Assembly (NCBI RefSeq): GCF_032842945.2
Contig: NZ_CP146606.1
Location: forward strand, 3,548,962-3,612,961
Reading direction: 5' to 3'
DNA: 64,000 nt
Origin: Roseovarius sp. W115
GTDB taxonomy: Bacteria; Pseudomonadota; Alphaproteobacteria; Rhodobacterales; Rhodobacteraceae
The notes beneath the pieces were generated by a model. The model was not told where the DNA came from, did no database searches, and saw only the letters and a list, made by a program, of their open reading frames with translations. The first letter of the stretch is position 1; every line of letters begins with the position of its first letter. The translations under genes and the position numbers were made by a program. Positions 45,225-54,894 of this stretch are shown in pieces.

Positions 45225-46997
45225 TCAGTCATATCCGCTGTCAGAGATCAGCACATGATGCCCCGGCGTCACCTCTTGGTAAATTGAAGGGCCGGGATCA
45301 TGTCCGATCTTATGTATAGGTGAGGGAATTGGTTTGAAATTCAACTCATCATCTTTGATGCGCTGCTTGGGATTCGGGACCGGCACAGCGCTCAGCAAGG
45401 CTTTGGTATAGCTATGACGAGGATCGCGCAGCACCGCGTCGCGGGGTCCACGCTCAACAATGCGCCCCAGATACATAACCGCAATCTCATGGCTCATCTG
45501 CTCAACCACGGCCATGTCGTGGCTGATGAAGAGAAAAGACAGCCCCAAATCCGCCTGCAAGTCCCGCAACAGGCTCAGGACCTCGGCCTGCACACTGACA
45601 TCCAGCGCGCTGACGGCCTCATCCGCCACAATCAGCTTGGGGCTCAACGCCAACGCGCGCGCAATCGCGACCCGTTGACGTTGCCCTCCGGAAAGTTCAT
45701 GCGGATAGCGTTGCAAAAGGTCTTGCGGCAGGTGCACCCGGTCAAACAGCTCTGCAACACGGGCCTCTGTATCCTGACGTGGCATGGGCGCATAGTTCCA
45801 CAGCGGCTCGGCCGCCTGATCTGCCACGCGGCGCTGCGGGTTGAGGCTGGCGTAAGGGTCCTGAAAAATCATCTGCATGCCCGACCGCGCCGTGCGCAGG
45901 CCCTGCGTGTTGAGCGCCAGAACATCCTGCCCATCGAACTGCACCGTGCCGGATGTCGGCTTAACCAGCCGCAGGATGGACCGGCCCACAGTGGATTTCC
46001 CACTGCCCGACTCGCCAACCAGCGCGAGTGTGCGCCCCGGTTGCAACGAGAAAGACACGTCCGTCACTGCGTGCAGCTCAGCCACCGTGCGGCGCAGCAT
46101 ACCTCCCTTCACCGCAAAGCGGGTTGTGAGGTTATTGACCTTAAGCAGCGGCGGACCTGTATCCGCCACCTCAGAGACAGTGCTCCCCTGCCCCAGACGT
46201 GGCACCGCCTTGAGAAGCGCCTTGGTGTAAGTCGCCTTTGGGCGCTCAAAGATGTCGTTGACCGGGCCTTCTTCCACCTTGCGCCCATCCTGCATGACCA
46301 CCACACGGTCCGCCACTTGGGCCACCACGGCCATGTCATGCGTGATAAACAGGACCGCCGCGCCGGTTTCAGCCTTGAGCCGGTTGATCAGTGCCAGGAT
46401 CTCGGCCTGCGTGGTCACATCAAGCGCCGTGGTCGGCTCATCCGCGATGAGCAGTCTGGGCCGACAGGCCAGCGCCATGGCAATCACAACACGCTGCCGC
46501 ATCCCGCCCGAAAGCTCATGCGGATATTGCCGCAGACGCCGCTCCGGCTCTGGCAATCGCACTTGCTGCAACAAGTCCAGCGCTCGATCACGCGCCGCTT
46601 TGCGGCTTAGCCCTTCATGCTGCCGCAAACCTTCGGTGAGTTGCCGTTCCACCGTGAACACCGGATTGAGCGCGGTCATCGGCTCCTGAAAGATCATCGC
46701 TATGTCGTTGCCGCGCAGATGACGCATGGTGTCAGCAGTGGCTTGCGTCAGGTCCTGTGCTGTGCCTTCGGCCTCAAACCGAACCCGCCCGCCTGTGATC
46801 TCTCCGCCACCAAATTCGACCAGCCGCATCAGCGAAAGCGCCGAGACCGATTTGCCCGAGCCGGATTCACCGACGATACAGAGCGTCTCGCCCGGGAACA
46901 CATCAAAAGAGACATCCTCCACCCCCGCGACCACACCCTGCCGTGTCGCAAAGCGCACTTGCAGGTTTTCGATCTTGGCGAGAGGACGGTCGAGCAT
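45225..46997 (-). CDS. Dipeptide ABC transporter ATP-binding protein, fused DppD-DppF type
   Basis: 590 residues with two full ABC ATPase domains: Walker A GESGSGKSVSAL then ABC signature LSGGMRQRVVIAMAL in the first, and GESGSGKSTVGRS then LSGGQRQRVAIARAL in the second. A C-terminal extension (RIKDDELNFKPIPSPIHKIG) is like OppF. It powers the binding protein and permeases at 40272-43898, although it is read from the opposite strand. Eleven bases separate it from the M20 gene. Confidence 0.93.
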   Translation of the reverse strand: MLDRPLAKIENLQVRFATRQGVVAGVEDVSFDVFPGETLCIVGESGSGKSVSALSLMRLVEFGGGEITGGRVRFEAEGTAQDLTQATADTMRHLRGNDIAMIFQEPMTALNPVFTVERQLTEGLRQHEGLSRKAARDRALDLLQQVRLPEPERRLRQYPHELSGGMRQRVVIAMALACRPRLLIADEPTTALDVTTQAEILALINRLKAETGAAVLFITHDMAVVAQVADRVVVMQDGRKVEEGPVNDIFERPKATYTKALLKAVPRLGQGSTVSEVADTGPPLLKVNNLTTRFAVKGGMLRRTVAELHAVTDVSFSLQPGRTLALVGESGSGKSTVGRSILRLVKPTSGTVQFDGQDVLALNTQGLRTARSGMQMIFQDPYASLNPQRRVADQAAEPLWNYAPMPRQDTEARVAELFDRVHLPQDLLQRYPHELSGGQRQRVAIARALALSPKLIVADEAVSALDVSVQAEVLSLLRDLQADLGLSFLFISHDMAVVEQMSHEIAVMYLGRIVERGPRDAVLRDPRHSYTKALLSAVPVPNPKQRIKDDELNFKPIPSPIHKIGHDPGPSIYQEVTPGHHVLISDSGYD

Positions 46998-47054
46998 GAG
47001 GGCCTGTGGCTCCGCTATGAATGCATCAGACGCTAGTGCTGCTACCGTCTGACG

Positions 47055-49544
47055 TCAAACAAGGCATGCTGCTTTATTTGGCTGGCAGAAACCGCGTGAC
47101 CCCAACAGACGCCGCCCTTGCCAGATCTGCATCAAGCGACATGGGAATATACTCCCCCGCCTCCAGAGCTGCGACAGGTCATCGTAATGTCGGCTCAGGA
47201 AGTGACCCGACTGACCGGTGGAAATGATGAACACGCTGCTGTCCGGATCCGCGAAGTCATAGACCCCGCGATAAGCGGCGCCATGCACGTTGTGGAAAGG
47301 ATCAGCTCCCTCTCCCGCCGTGCGCCCGCGCAAGAGCGTGTTATCGCCCCCGGAGGTGGACTGGCGAATGTTCACAAAATACCGCAGCACCGGGATATCT
47401 CCCAACACTTGATGATCATGGGTGGCCTGATGCGCATCGCCCCAGCGCAGGCTTTCCAGCGCGGTGCCATAGCGCTCATCAATCCACACAAGCGCGTCAT
47501 CCAGCGCCAGCCGGGCAATGTCGGTGCAGGTCTCGGTGATGGTTGACTGCCGGATATCGCACCAGGCCGATGCACCGTCGATATCTCGGTAAACGCGCTC
47601 GATAAACACCGGATCGGGATGGGTGAACTCTTCGGCCAGCGGCCCCATGTCATCCTCGATGAGCCGCTCCTGCAGCGCGCGCAGCCAGGCAGCATAAATC
47701 AGCGGCTCAGGCAGATGCTCGTTCATCTCACCGTTCCAGCGTTGCAACAGGTCCAAAGCCCGCTGGCGTTGCCGTTCAGGCGTACCGTCAGGAGCAGCCT
47801 CGCCAGTGAACCAAAGGTCCTTGCCGATGAGGGGTAGAAGTGACCGCGCGGTGAAACTCACCGTATCAAGCTGTGCCTCGATAAAGCTGTCTCGCGTATG
47901 CACCTGCCGCGTCTGCATCAACCGCCGCCAGCGCAAAACGCGCTGCGTGTCGCCCCAGACATGGCTGACATGCTGTGGGAAAGGCCGGTCCACGGTTTTG
48001 TTGTTGGTATTGCCCAGCAAACCGCCTGCGGGGGCCACAAACTCCGGATTGGCCGAATAGGCATTTATCCCCTGCCAGCGGTTCTCTTCGATCCATCCCC
48101 GGCTGGGCATACGCCCCTGGCTTTCGTGGGCGGCATTGCGGCGTGGCATCGCCCCCACGGTTTTCATCGCAATCATGTTGCGGTCCACCACGGTCAGATT
48201 CTGCGACGGGGCCACGTATAGCTCGCCCGCGGCCAGCGCCTCGCGCACCGACTGCCCGCGCATCAACGCATAGCCCGCGCTCATGGTGGTGTCGCGATCC
48301 GACAACGCCGTCCAGGCCAGCGAGGCGACATGGCCAGCAGGTGTCACTTCGGCGAGGTTGTAGTGCGAGCCGGGGAGGACCGGGCCATTTTCGGTCCACC
48401 GCAAGGTCATCGTGACGGGTGTGGTATCCTTGATGCGGATAATCGAGCTTTCTGTGCGAAATGGCTGATACCCATCCGGGGTCAGATATTCCTGCGGGTT
48501 TTCGGGGTTGAGTTTTTCAACGTAAAGATCCTGATCATCTAGATAGGATGACGTAATCCCCCAGCCCAGCGTATCCGACCGCCCCGTCATGACAATCGGA
48601 ATGCCCGGAATTGTGCCGCCGATAACCCCGCCGGTCTCAAGCTCAAGCCGCGCCAGATACCACATCGCCGGTGCGGTAAAGCCGAGATGCGGATCGTTGG
48701 CCAGTAGCGTCGCGCCAGCCGCAGAGCGTTTGGGCGCTGCCGCCCAGACATTGGAGGCTCCTGCATGTGCGCGCTTTTGGAACGGCGACAAGGGATGGTC
48801 TGGAATGCCGGTTCCCGTAGCTTGCGCAAAACTTTGCCCCTGTGGGAACAGCGACGCGTAGTCCGGCAACGCCGCGATGCCATTGCCCGGGGCCAACGGC
48901 ATGATGTCGTTCAGTCGCGCGGCGTTGTTCAGCGCCAGCGAACTGCGCGCGTAAAGCACTTCTTCTTCCAGATGCGAGGACAGCTGCACCGACAGAAGTT
49001 TCAGAATGGCCAGCGAATCCGCAGGCTGCCAGGGTGAAATGGGTGAGTTGATAAAGAAAAGTTCCGGCGCGCCGCGCCCCAGGGCAAACGTGTTGATTTC
49101 ACTCAGCCGCGCGTTGATCCCGGCTGAGTAAGCTGCCAGTGCAGCCTGCGTCTGGCTGTCCTGTGCGGCAACGGATGTCTTGGCGAGAGTATAGAGATCA
49201 AACCGGCGCATCAGCTTGTCGATCTCAACCGTGCGCACACCCAGCACTTCTGACAACCGCCCCTGCGCCGTGCGCCGCAGCATCACCATCTGCCACAGCC
49301 GGTCCTGCGCATGGGCATACCCCAGACCAAAGAACGTATCGCTGTCCTGCTGACCAAAGATATGCGGCACGTTGGAATTGTCGCGCACGATATCCATCGG
49401 CTGCGCAACGCCATCCGTGCCTAGCGTTTTCTGGTAATCCGGCAGCGACCGCGATAGCAGGTAGTAACTGATCAACACAGCAGCCAATCCCAGAAGGATC
49501 ATCCCCCCTGCGATCCGGATCAGCCACACAAAAACTTGCGCCAT
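47055..49544 (-). CDS. Penicillin acylase family protein, C-terminus frameshifted
   Basis: Ntn-hydrolase. 829 residues as read: N-terminal membrane anchor (about 5-30), alpha chain, then the beta-chain start with the nucleophile Ser in GASNVWAAAPK, and NDPHLGFTAPAMWY. Just after LWRRG the frame shifts: with one more G in the G5 run (plus-strand C run 47154-47158) the family end EYIPMSLDADLARAASVG appears, with stop at 47074-47076. Acyl-homoserine-lactone acylases belong to this family, but so do many amide hydrolases. Confidence 0.88.
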   Translation of the reverse strand: MAQVFVWLIRIAGGMILLGLAAVLISYYLLSRSLPDYQKTLGTDGVAQPMDIVRDNSNVPHIFGQQDSDTFFGLGYAHAQDRLWQMVMLRRTAQGRLSEVLGVRTVEIDKLMRRFDLYTLAKTSVAAQDSQTQAALAAYSAGINARLSEINTFALGRGAPELFFINSPISPWQPADSLAILKLLSVQLSSHLEEEVLYARSSLALNNAARLNDIMPLAPGNGIAALPDYASLFPQGQSFAQATGTGIPDHPLSPFQKRAHAGASNVWAAAPKRSAAGATLLANDPHLGFTAPAMWYLARLELETGGVIGGTIPGIPIVMTGRSDTLGWGITSSYLDDQDLYVEKLNPENPQEYLTPDGYQPFRTESSIIRIKDTTPVTMTLRWTENGPVLPGSHYNLAEVTPAGHVASLAWTALSDRDTTMSAGYALMRGQSVREALAAGELYVAPSQNLTVVDRNMIAMKTVGAMPRRNAAHESQGRMPSRGWIEENRWQGINAYSANPEFVAPAGGLLGNTNNKTVDRPFPQHVSHVWGDTQRVLRWRRLMQTRQVHTRDSFIEAQLDTVSFTARSLLPLIGKDLWFTGEAAPDGTPERQRQRALDLLQRWNGEMNEHLPEPLIYAAWLRALQERLIEDDMGPLAEEFTHPDPVFIERVYRDIDGASAWCDIRQSTITETCTDIARLALDDALVWIDERYGTALESLRWGDAHQATHDHQVLGDIPVLRYFVNIRQSTSGGDNTLLRGRTAGEGADPFHNVHGAAYRGVYDFADPDSSVFIISTGQSGHFLSRHYDDLSQLWRRGSIFPCRLMQIWQGRRLLGSRGFCQPNKAACLV

Positions 49545-49635
49545 ACCTGCCTCGAATTACCTTGCATCTTGGGTCGGGATAGTCAGAAATCCCGCCCATG
49601 ACAATGACCGCCTTAAGGCGCAAAGGGAGAATATC

Positions 49636-50508
49636 ATGGCAAAGCTGGCATTTCTGGGCATGGGCGTAATGGGATACCCAATGGCAGGGCACCTGAAGGC
49701 CGCTGGTCATGAGGTATGCGTCTACAACCGAACCTTTGCCAAGGCCGAGGCTTGGGCCGCCCAACATGGCGGAACGGCCGCCAAAACGCCACGCGAGGCC
49801 GCGGCAGGCGCAGAGTTTGTCATGGCCTGTGTAGGCAATGATGATGATTTGCGCAGCGTCTGCACAGGCGACGATGGCGCGTTTGCAGGCATGTCCAAGG
49901 GGGCGATCTTTGTCGATCACACCACCGTTTCGGACACGGTCACACATGAGCTCTATGCCGTTGCCAAAGGTCACGGCCTCAACTTTGTCGACGCGCCAAT
50001 TTCCGGTGGTCAGGCGGGTGCAGAGAACGCCCAGCTCGGCATCATGTGCGGCGGCGATCAAGATGCCTACGACGCGGCAGAGCCGGTGATGAATGTCTAT
50101 GCCAAGCTCTGCAAACGCATTGGCGAGAGTGGCGCGGGCCAGGTCACCAAGATGTGCAACCAGATTGCTATTGCCGGGCTGGTTCAGGGCCTGTCAGAGG
50201 CCCTGCATTTTGCGGAAAAAGCCGGGCTTGATGGGCGTTCGGTGGTCGAGGTGATCAGCCAGGGCGCAGCAGGAAGCTGGCAGATGTCCAACCGCTACGA
50301 GACCATGCTGGATGATCACTTTGAACACGGGTTTGCCGTCGACTGGATGCGCAAGGACCTTGATATCTGCCTGACCAGCGCCGACAAAAACGGCGCCTCC
50401 CTGCCCGTCACAGCGCTTGTCGATCAGTTCTACAAGGACGTGCAAAAAATGGGTGGCGGGCGGTGGGATACCTCCAGCCTGTTTAAGCGCCTGCGCAAAA
50501 TGGGCTGA
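49636..50508 (+). CDS. NAD(P)-dependent oxidoreductase, 3-hydroxyisobutyrate dehydrogenase family
   Basis: 290 residues. N-terminal Rossmann motif FLGMGVMGYPMAGHL, substrate loop DAPISGGQAGAENAQLGIMCGG, and the catalytic lysine helix GAGQVTKMCNQI. beta-Hydroxyacid dehydrogenase superfamily (HIBADH, tartronate semialdehyde reductase, related enzymes). Substrate not settled. Followed by a double hairpin. Confidence 0.92.
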   Translation: MAKLAFLGMGVMGYPMAGHLKAAGHEVCVYNRTFAKAEAWAAQHGGTAAKTPREAAAGAEFVMACVGNDDDLRSVCTGDDGAFAGMSKGAIFVDHTTVSDTVTHELYAVAKGHGLNFVDAPISGGQAGAENAQLGIMCGGDQDAYDAAEPVMNVYAKLCKRIGESGAGQVTKMCNQIAIAGLVQGLSEALHFAEKAGLDGRSVVEVISQGAAGSWQMSNRYETMLDDHFEHGFAVDWMRKDLDICLTSADKNGASLPVTALVDQFYKDVQKMGGGRWDTSSLFKRLRKMG

Positions 50509-50520
50509 GCGACGCCCGAC

Positions 50521-50570
50521 CCAAAAGCTTTCAAAAAGCTTTTGGGAATTCCTTTCGCGAAGGAATTCCC
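50521..50570. repeat. Two adjoining perfect palindromes
   Basis: CCAAAAGCTTT-CAA-AAAGCTTTTGG (50521-50545) and GGGAATTCCTT-TCGCG-AAGGAATTCCC (50544-50570), 11-bp stems sharing two G bases. They start 13 bases after the oxidoreductase stop and could act as terminator or transcript-end stabiliser. Confidence 0.75.
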
Positions 50571-50684
50571 ACCCCGTTTGGGCAAGGTTACCCATGCGCG
50601 CGGCCCCATCCCTCCTCTACAACTATGCCTGCACAGCGCACCCATGTTTTTGGTGCGCCATAATTTTCAGCGTGGGAGGAGAAA

Positions 50685-51161
50685 ATGAAACAGGTTTTGG
50701 CAGCAGCGTTCTGCATGGCGCTAGCCAGCACAGCACAGGCTGGAGGAACATACGACTCAACCGGCACTGTAGTTGGCCAATCCACCAGCAGCATTCACGC
50801 TCTGCAGGATGGTCATCTGGTGCTTGAACTGCGTTCGACCCATGACGCATTCCAAATGGCGGCGGCCGACCACCCCTTTTCGGGCATGAGCGGGTCCTGC
50901 ACGGGTGCGGCAGAAATTCGCGGCGCATCTGCGACCGGTGGCGGCATGTGCGTCTACACCAGCGCAGATGGCAGCATGGCCGTCAATCGTTGGACAGTGA
51001 CGGGACTGGGGGCCGACGGCGCATTTGAAGGGCATTGGGTCATGATCGCGGGCAATGGCAAGATGGAAGGGCTGACCGGGGGCGGAACCTATCGCAGTCT
51101 GACCAATCCAGAGACCGGCGCACAACACATCACACTCACGGGCGCGATAACGAAACCCTGA
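50685..51161 (+). CDS. Secreted hypothetical protein, distant relative of the 37719 gene
   Basis: 158 residues (GGGAGGAGAAA before the ATG). Signal peptide to about residue 19 (AAFCMALASTAQA). The mature part has MSGSCTGAAEIRG, GGMCVYTSADGSMAVNRW and IAGNGKMEGLTGGGTY, with four cysteine-sparse beta-like stretches. Function unknown. The shared motifs with the 37719 product suggest a common barrel fold. Confidence 0.7.
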   Translation: MKQVLAAAFCMALASTAQAGGTYDSTGTVVGQSTSSIHALQDGHLVLELRSTHDAFQMAAADHPFSGMSGSCTGAAEIRGASATGGGMCVYTSADGSMAVNRWTVTGLGADGAFEGHWVMIAGNGKMEGLTGGGTYRSLTNPETGAQHITLTGAITKP

Positions 51162-51207
51162 TCCCGGGCGCAATTTCAGCCCCACTCACATTAAGAAGGA
51201 CTCACAT

Positions 51208-51495
51208 ATGTTTGCGCGTGTTACGCATTTTCAGATGAAACCCGATATGGTCCAAGACGCGATTGCGCGGCTCGACCAGATGAAACCGGCCATCATGAAC
51301 CTGCCGGGGCTGCATCAGTTCATCAATGCCATCAACGAGGACGGTAGCGGATGTGTGGTTGCATTGGTGGAAAGCAAGGAAATCTCAGATGCCAATGAAG
51401 ACGCCGTGGCGCAGCTTTGGTCGCAATTTGCCGACCACCTCACCGCCCCTCCAGAGGCCTCTGGCTTTGATTTTGTGGCCAACTGGTCTGCGTGA
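51208..51495 (+). CDS. Small dimeric alpha/beta barrel protein (ABM-like)
   Basis: 95 residues. Short ferredoxin-like (ABM/Dabb superfamily) pattern: FARVTHFQMKPDMVQDAIARL, GLHQFINAINEDGSGCVVALVESKE. AAGAAGGA precedes the ATG. Family level only; the function is unknown. Confidence 0.65.
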   Translation: MFARVTHFQMKPDMVQDAIARLDQMKPAIMNLPGLHQFINAINEDGSGCVVALVESKEISDANEDAVAQLWSQFADHLTAPPEASGFDFVANWSA

Positions 51496-51561
51496 CCGAG
51501 TCAATGACCTCAAACGCGCCCGCTCTCTCCTCCAGATTGATCGGGCGTGTGGGGGCGGTGT

Positions 51562-52782
51562 TCAATTGCGAAGCTCAAACATGTGTTTGTCTTCCACGTT
51601 GAAGATCGCCCCAACCGTTTTGAACACAGACAAAGCGTCGTTCAGCGATTGCGCCGAATTCACACCCACCTTTTCGTAGACCGCCTGAATCTGGTTGCGG
51701 ACAGTCTTTTCCGCCCGCCCCGTCGCTGCTGCAATCTCGGACGGGCTTTGTCCCGCAACCACGGCGCTACAAATCTCTGCCTCGCGTTGCGTCAGCTCAA
51801 ACACATCCCGCAAGAGCCCTGTGTTCACCGGCTCATCACCGAGACTTCCCACGAAGATCGCATAGAGCCGGCGCGCATCGTAAAGATCCTGATCCGCCTC
51901 ACCTGCATCCGCCATCGAGGGATGAAACGGCGCAATGCAAAGTGACACCGGCCCGTCATGCTCCTCCAGCCGCAACCCGGCAGGCACATTATTTTGCGCA
52001 AGACCTTCAATCTGACGGTAGACCGCGCTGGTGTTTCTTGGGTCGCTCAGCATCAGCTGACCCGATGCATTGGTGCGAAACAGGGCGTCCCGGTCCAAAA
52101 GCCGCTGACCGGCGGCATTGGAAAAGACCAGCCGCGCCTCGCGATCCGTGACCAGCATCGGCAAAGCGATGGCATCCAGAAAGCCCTGAAATGTCTCAGA
52201 GGCTTCCTTGGCCATCCGCAAGGCCCGTGCAATGCGCGTTGCACGCACCACATGGGGTGAGATCAGTTCAAACACCTGTTTGAGCGCCTCGGGGTCAGGA
52301 GTGTCATTGCTTTTCTCATTTTCGAAAAAGATGAACACCGCCTCGCGAAGCCCGCTCTGAGCAAATTTCAGCGACACCCAATGGCCAATTCCGGCCGGTT
52401 CCAAAACGGTCTTGTACGAAGTTGAGGATCTGAATTCCTCGTCCGTGAAAATCTCACGCGAGTAATAGACATCGCCAATCTGCGGATCGATGCGCTTCAG
52501 AAGCTCCCGGCGGTGGTCGTTCTGATCCTCGCCGATGCCGTGTACTTTGCCGTCTTTGGTGTGCTTGTCATAGACCTCTTGTGAGGCTGTGTTGAACCCA
52601 TCAGGGTTATACATCCCGATGAATTTTTCGCCTTCCTGGGTGTAGACAGCCCCCATAAAGCCTTGGAATTTCTGGTTGAGCGTCACCAACAACTGCTGCC
52701 ACTGCTTCGGCTCCAGCGCCGAGTCGTACACCACCCCGATTAAATCGCTCAGTTCCTGAAGTTCAGACCGCGTCTGCTCCAT
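51562..52782 (-). CDS. LuxR-type transcriptional regulator with N-terminal PAS-like region
   Basis: 406 residues. The C-terminal LuxR helix-turn-helix is clear (LTQREAEICSAVVAGQSPSEIAAATGRAEKTVRNQIQ, shown here in its two halves LTQREAEIC and EKTVRNQIQAVYEKVGV). The N-terminal part has a PAS-like sensor region (LDAIALPMLVTDREARLVFSNAAGQRL) but no autoinducer-binding domain motifs. Target genes unknown; it diverges from no adjacent gene. Confidence 0.85.
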   Translation of the reverse strand: MEQTRSELQELSDLIGVVYDSALEPKQWQQLLVTLNQKFQGFMGAVYTQEGEKFIGMYNPDGFNTASQEVYDKHTKDGKVHGIGEDQNDHRRELLKRIDPQIGDVYYSREIFTDEEFRSSTSYKTVLEPAGIGHWVSLKFAQSGLREAVFIFFENEKSNDTPDPEALKQVFELISPHVVRATRIARALRMAKEASETFQGFLDAIALPMLVTDREARLVFSNAAGQRLLDRDALFRTNASGQLMLSDPRNTSAVYRQIEGLAQNNVPAGLRLEEHDGPVSLCIAPFHPSMADAGEADQDLYDARRLYAIFVGSLGDEPVNTGLLRDVFELTQREAEICSAVVAGQSPSEIAAATGRAEKTVRNQIQAVYEKVGVNSAQSLNDALSVFKTVGAIFNVEDKHMFELRN

Positions 52783-52897
52783 CTACCATACCCTACGTCA
52801 CCCACGACAGGCAGACTGCGTCGAAGGCGCGAAAAAAGCAACGTTTTCGCAGCCTGGAAACGTCAGAGCTTTGGAAATCACGCCAATACGTGTTCCG

Positions 52898-53875
52898 TCA
52901 CCGGTCGATTTCGCGCGTGTTCTTGGTAGGCTCCCTGTCGGATGACGCCCACCCTCCACCAAAGCCGAACTGTGTCGTGGCGGCCTCCCTGAGGTCAGGT
53001 GTGCTGCGCAGCAGCTCGGCCACACCGCGCGCAATCACCCGTCGTGTGGAGGCTGGTGCATGGGTGTGCTGAAGAGCAAGGGCCTCAAGAAGCCTGATGC
53101 GGGTGTCCAAAGTCAGAGCCTCATCCTCTGTCATGCGATCCAAAATCGACTGTGCCGCGGTCTTCCCTTCCAGCTCGATCCAAGCCGTCGCATAGGCCCC
53201 GAGATAGGGCAAATCCCGCGCAATCGCCGCATCCAGTTCTTGCGACAAATAAGGCCCAAAGCCGGGGTCTTGTGAAAGCCCCGCCAAAAGGATGCGAATA
53301 GGCAACAGATCACTATCCCCGGAATTCAGATCCTGCTTCAGGGTCGGGATCTGCGGCAGACGCGCGGCACGCAGAGCGCCGTAAGGCGCACGATCCAACT
53401 CTTGCAATGCCAGGCGGCGCAGGTCCGGGTTGGGGTCGTTGAGATAGCTTGAGAACATCGACAGTCTTTCGGCATCCGCACCAAAGGACCATTCGATCTG
53501 ATGTTCCACAACATGGTCAATCACGCCTCGAAACCTGTCATCCAGAACCGCGAGCTCCAGCCACGATCCATAGGCCCCGTCCCGCGCCAGCAGAACCGTT
53601 TGAGTGGTCTGCTCAGACAGCCGCGCGCGTGTCGCGGGGCTTACCCCCACGGGAACGCTGGCGGTATCAGGGCCCAAAAGCGCCTTTATCGGTTTGTACC
53701 TGGTGGGATCAGCCGGGTCAGGCCGCGCGACCACGATATGTTCTGTGGCCAGCAGGATATCCACCAGAGTCGGGTCTGGGACATAGCCGTGAAACGCGCA
53801 AGCCTCTGCGCTTTGCCCGGCGCCTAGGCTGATCATGCCGCCAAGAAGCCATGCTGCGATACCTGTTCGTCTCAT
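52898..53875 (-). CDS. Secreted hypothetical protein, helical repeat-like
   Basis: 325 residues from ATG 53875. Signal peptide (GIAAWLLGGMISLGAGQSAEA) then CAFHGYVPDPTLVDILLATEHIVVARPD. The mid part (about 150-300) has repeated helices reminiscent of HEAT repeats (NPDLRRLALQELDRAPYGAL, LPIRILLAGLSQDPGFG). No enzyme motif seen. Function unknown. Confidence 0.65.
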   Translation of the reverse strand: MRRTGIAAWLLGGMISLGAGQSAEACAFHGYVPDPTLVDILLATEHIVVARPDPADPTRYKPIKALLGPDTASVPVGVSPATRARLSEQTTQTVLLARDGAYGSWLELAVLDDRFRGVIDHVVEHQIEWSFGADAERLSMFSSYLNDPNPDLRRLALQELDRAPYGALRAARLPQIPTLKQDLNSGDSDLLPIRILLAGLSQDPGFGPYLSQELDAAIARDLPYLGAYATAWIELEGKTAAQSILDRMTEDEALTLDTRIRLLEALALQHTHAPASTRRVIARGVAELLRSTPDLREAATTQFGFGGGWASSDREPTKNTREIDR

Positions 53876-54015
53876 GCCCGTTCACCACCTCATCCACGGC
53901 GCAAAATATCCGTCTTCGCGACCTGCGCCCTTGCATCATGATTAGCATACATTCACAGCCGATGGCCTGTCACATTTGGGTGTGCTCTGTCATTTCAGCG
54001 GCGGGTATTCGCGCC

Positions 54016-54681
54016 TCAAAGCCCTAGCTTGTCACGCATAAAGGCCAGAGCCACCGACAGGCCATCAGGCGCGATGCCATGACCGGTGCCCTTCATGATA
54101 TGCGCGTAGACATCAGTCCATCCAGCCCCCTGCAGAGCCTCAGCAGCCTCCGGCAAGGATTGCGGCGGCACCACATCATCGGCATCGCCGTGCACCAAAA
54201 GCACCGGTGGTCGGCTGACCACTTCATCAGCGAGAAGATCAGGCTGCAACAATCGGCCCGAAAAGGCCACGATCCCTGCCACCGGGTCCTCCCGGCGCGG
54301 GGCCACATGCAACGCCATCATCGTGCCTTGGGAAAAGCCAAACAGCACGACTTGCTCAGGCAGAACGTCTTCATCGACCATAAGCGCATCGAGAAAAGCG
54401 TCCACGTCCGCGGCAGAGGCCCGAAACGCGGTTTCCGCCGCATCATCGCTGGAGCCGTCAATCCAAGGGATGGGCGACCATTGAAATCCGAACGGAGCAC
54501 CAGGAATCGTTTCCGGCGCATCGGGGGCGACGAACAGCGTATCCGGCAGGTGTTCTCCCAACGGGTCTGCAAGCCCCAAAAGATCCGCCCCATTGGCCCC
54601 ATAGCCATGCAAAAACACCACAACCGACCGGGTTGTCCCGGAAAGCGGCTCTTTGCGACCTGCATTCAAAACACGTGTCAT
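54016..54681 (-). CDS. Alpha/beta hydrolase, carboxylesterase/phospholipase family
   Basis: 221 residues of the LYPLA-like type: FLHGYGANGADLLGLAD, nucleophile Ser in GFSQGTMMAL, Asp in LLVHGDADDVVPP and His near GTGHGI. Hydrolyses a small ester or acyl chain. No signal peptide, so cytoplasmic. Isolated gene between two hypothetical proteins. Confidence 0.9.
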   Translation of the reverse strand: MTRVLNAGRKEPLSGTTRSVVVFLHGYGANGADLLGLADPLGEHLPDTLFVAPDAPETIPGAPFGFQWSPIPWIDGSSDDAAETAFRASAADVDAFLDALMVDEDVLPEQVVLFGFSQGTMMALHVAPRREDPVAGIVAFSGRLLQPDLLADEVVSRPPVLLVHGDADDVVPPQSLPEAAEALQGAGWTDVYAHIMKGTGHGIAPDGLSVALAFMRDKLGL

Positions 54682-54894
54682 GGGGGCTCTTCCTTCGTTT
54701 ATGTGAAACGGGTGTAGGGGGTCAGCGAGAGAGGTTCAACTGTTAGTCTATGGCTCGAACGACTGCATCCACCACTCTTTCCGCGTGGATTTGCAATGCC
54801 AAAAACGCTTCTCGAACCAGCTATAGCGTTGCCAGCTTCTTTGTGAGATCAGCGCCCGTTGTCTTGATGTCCCCGAAAGAGTATTCATCTTGTA

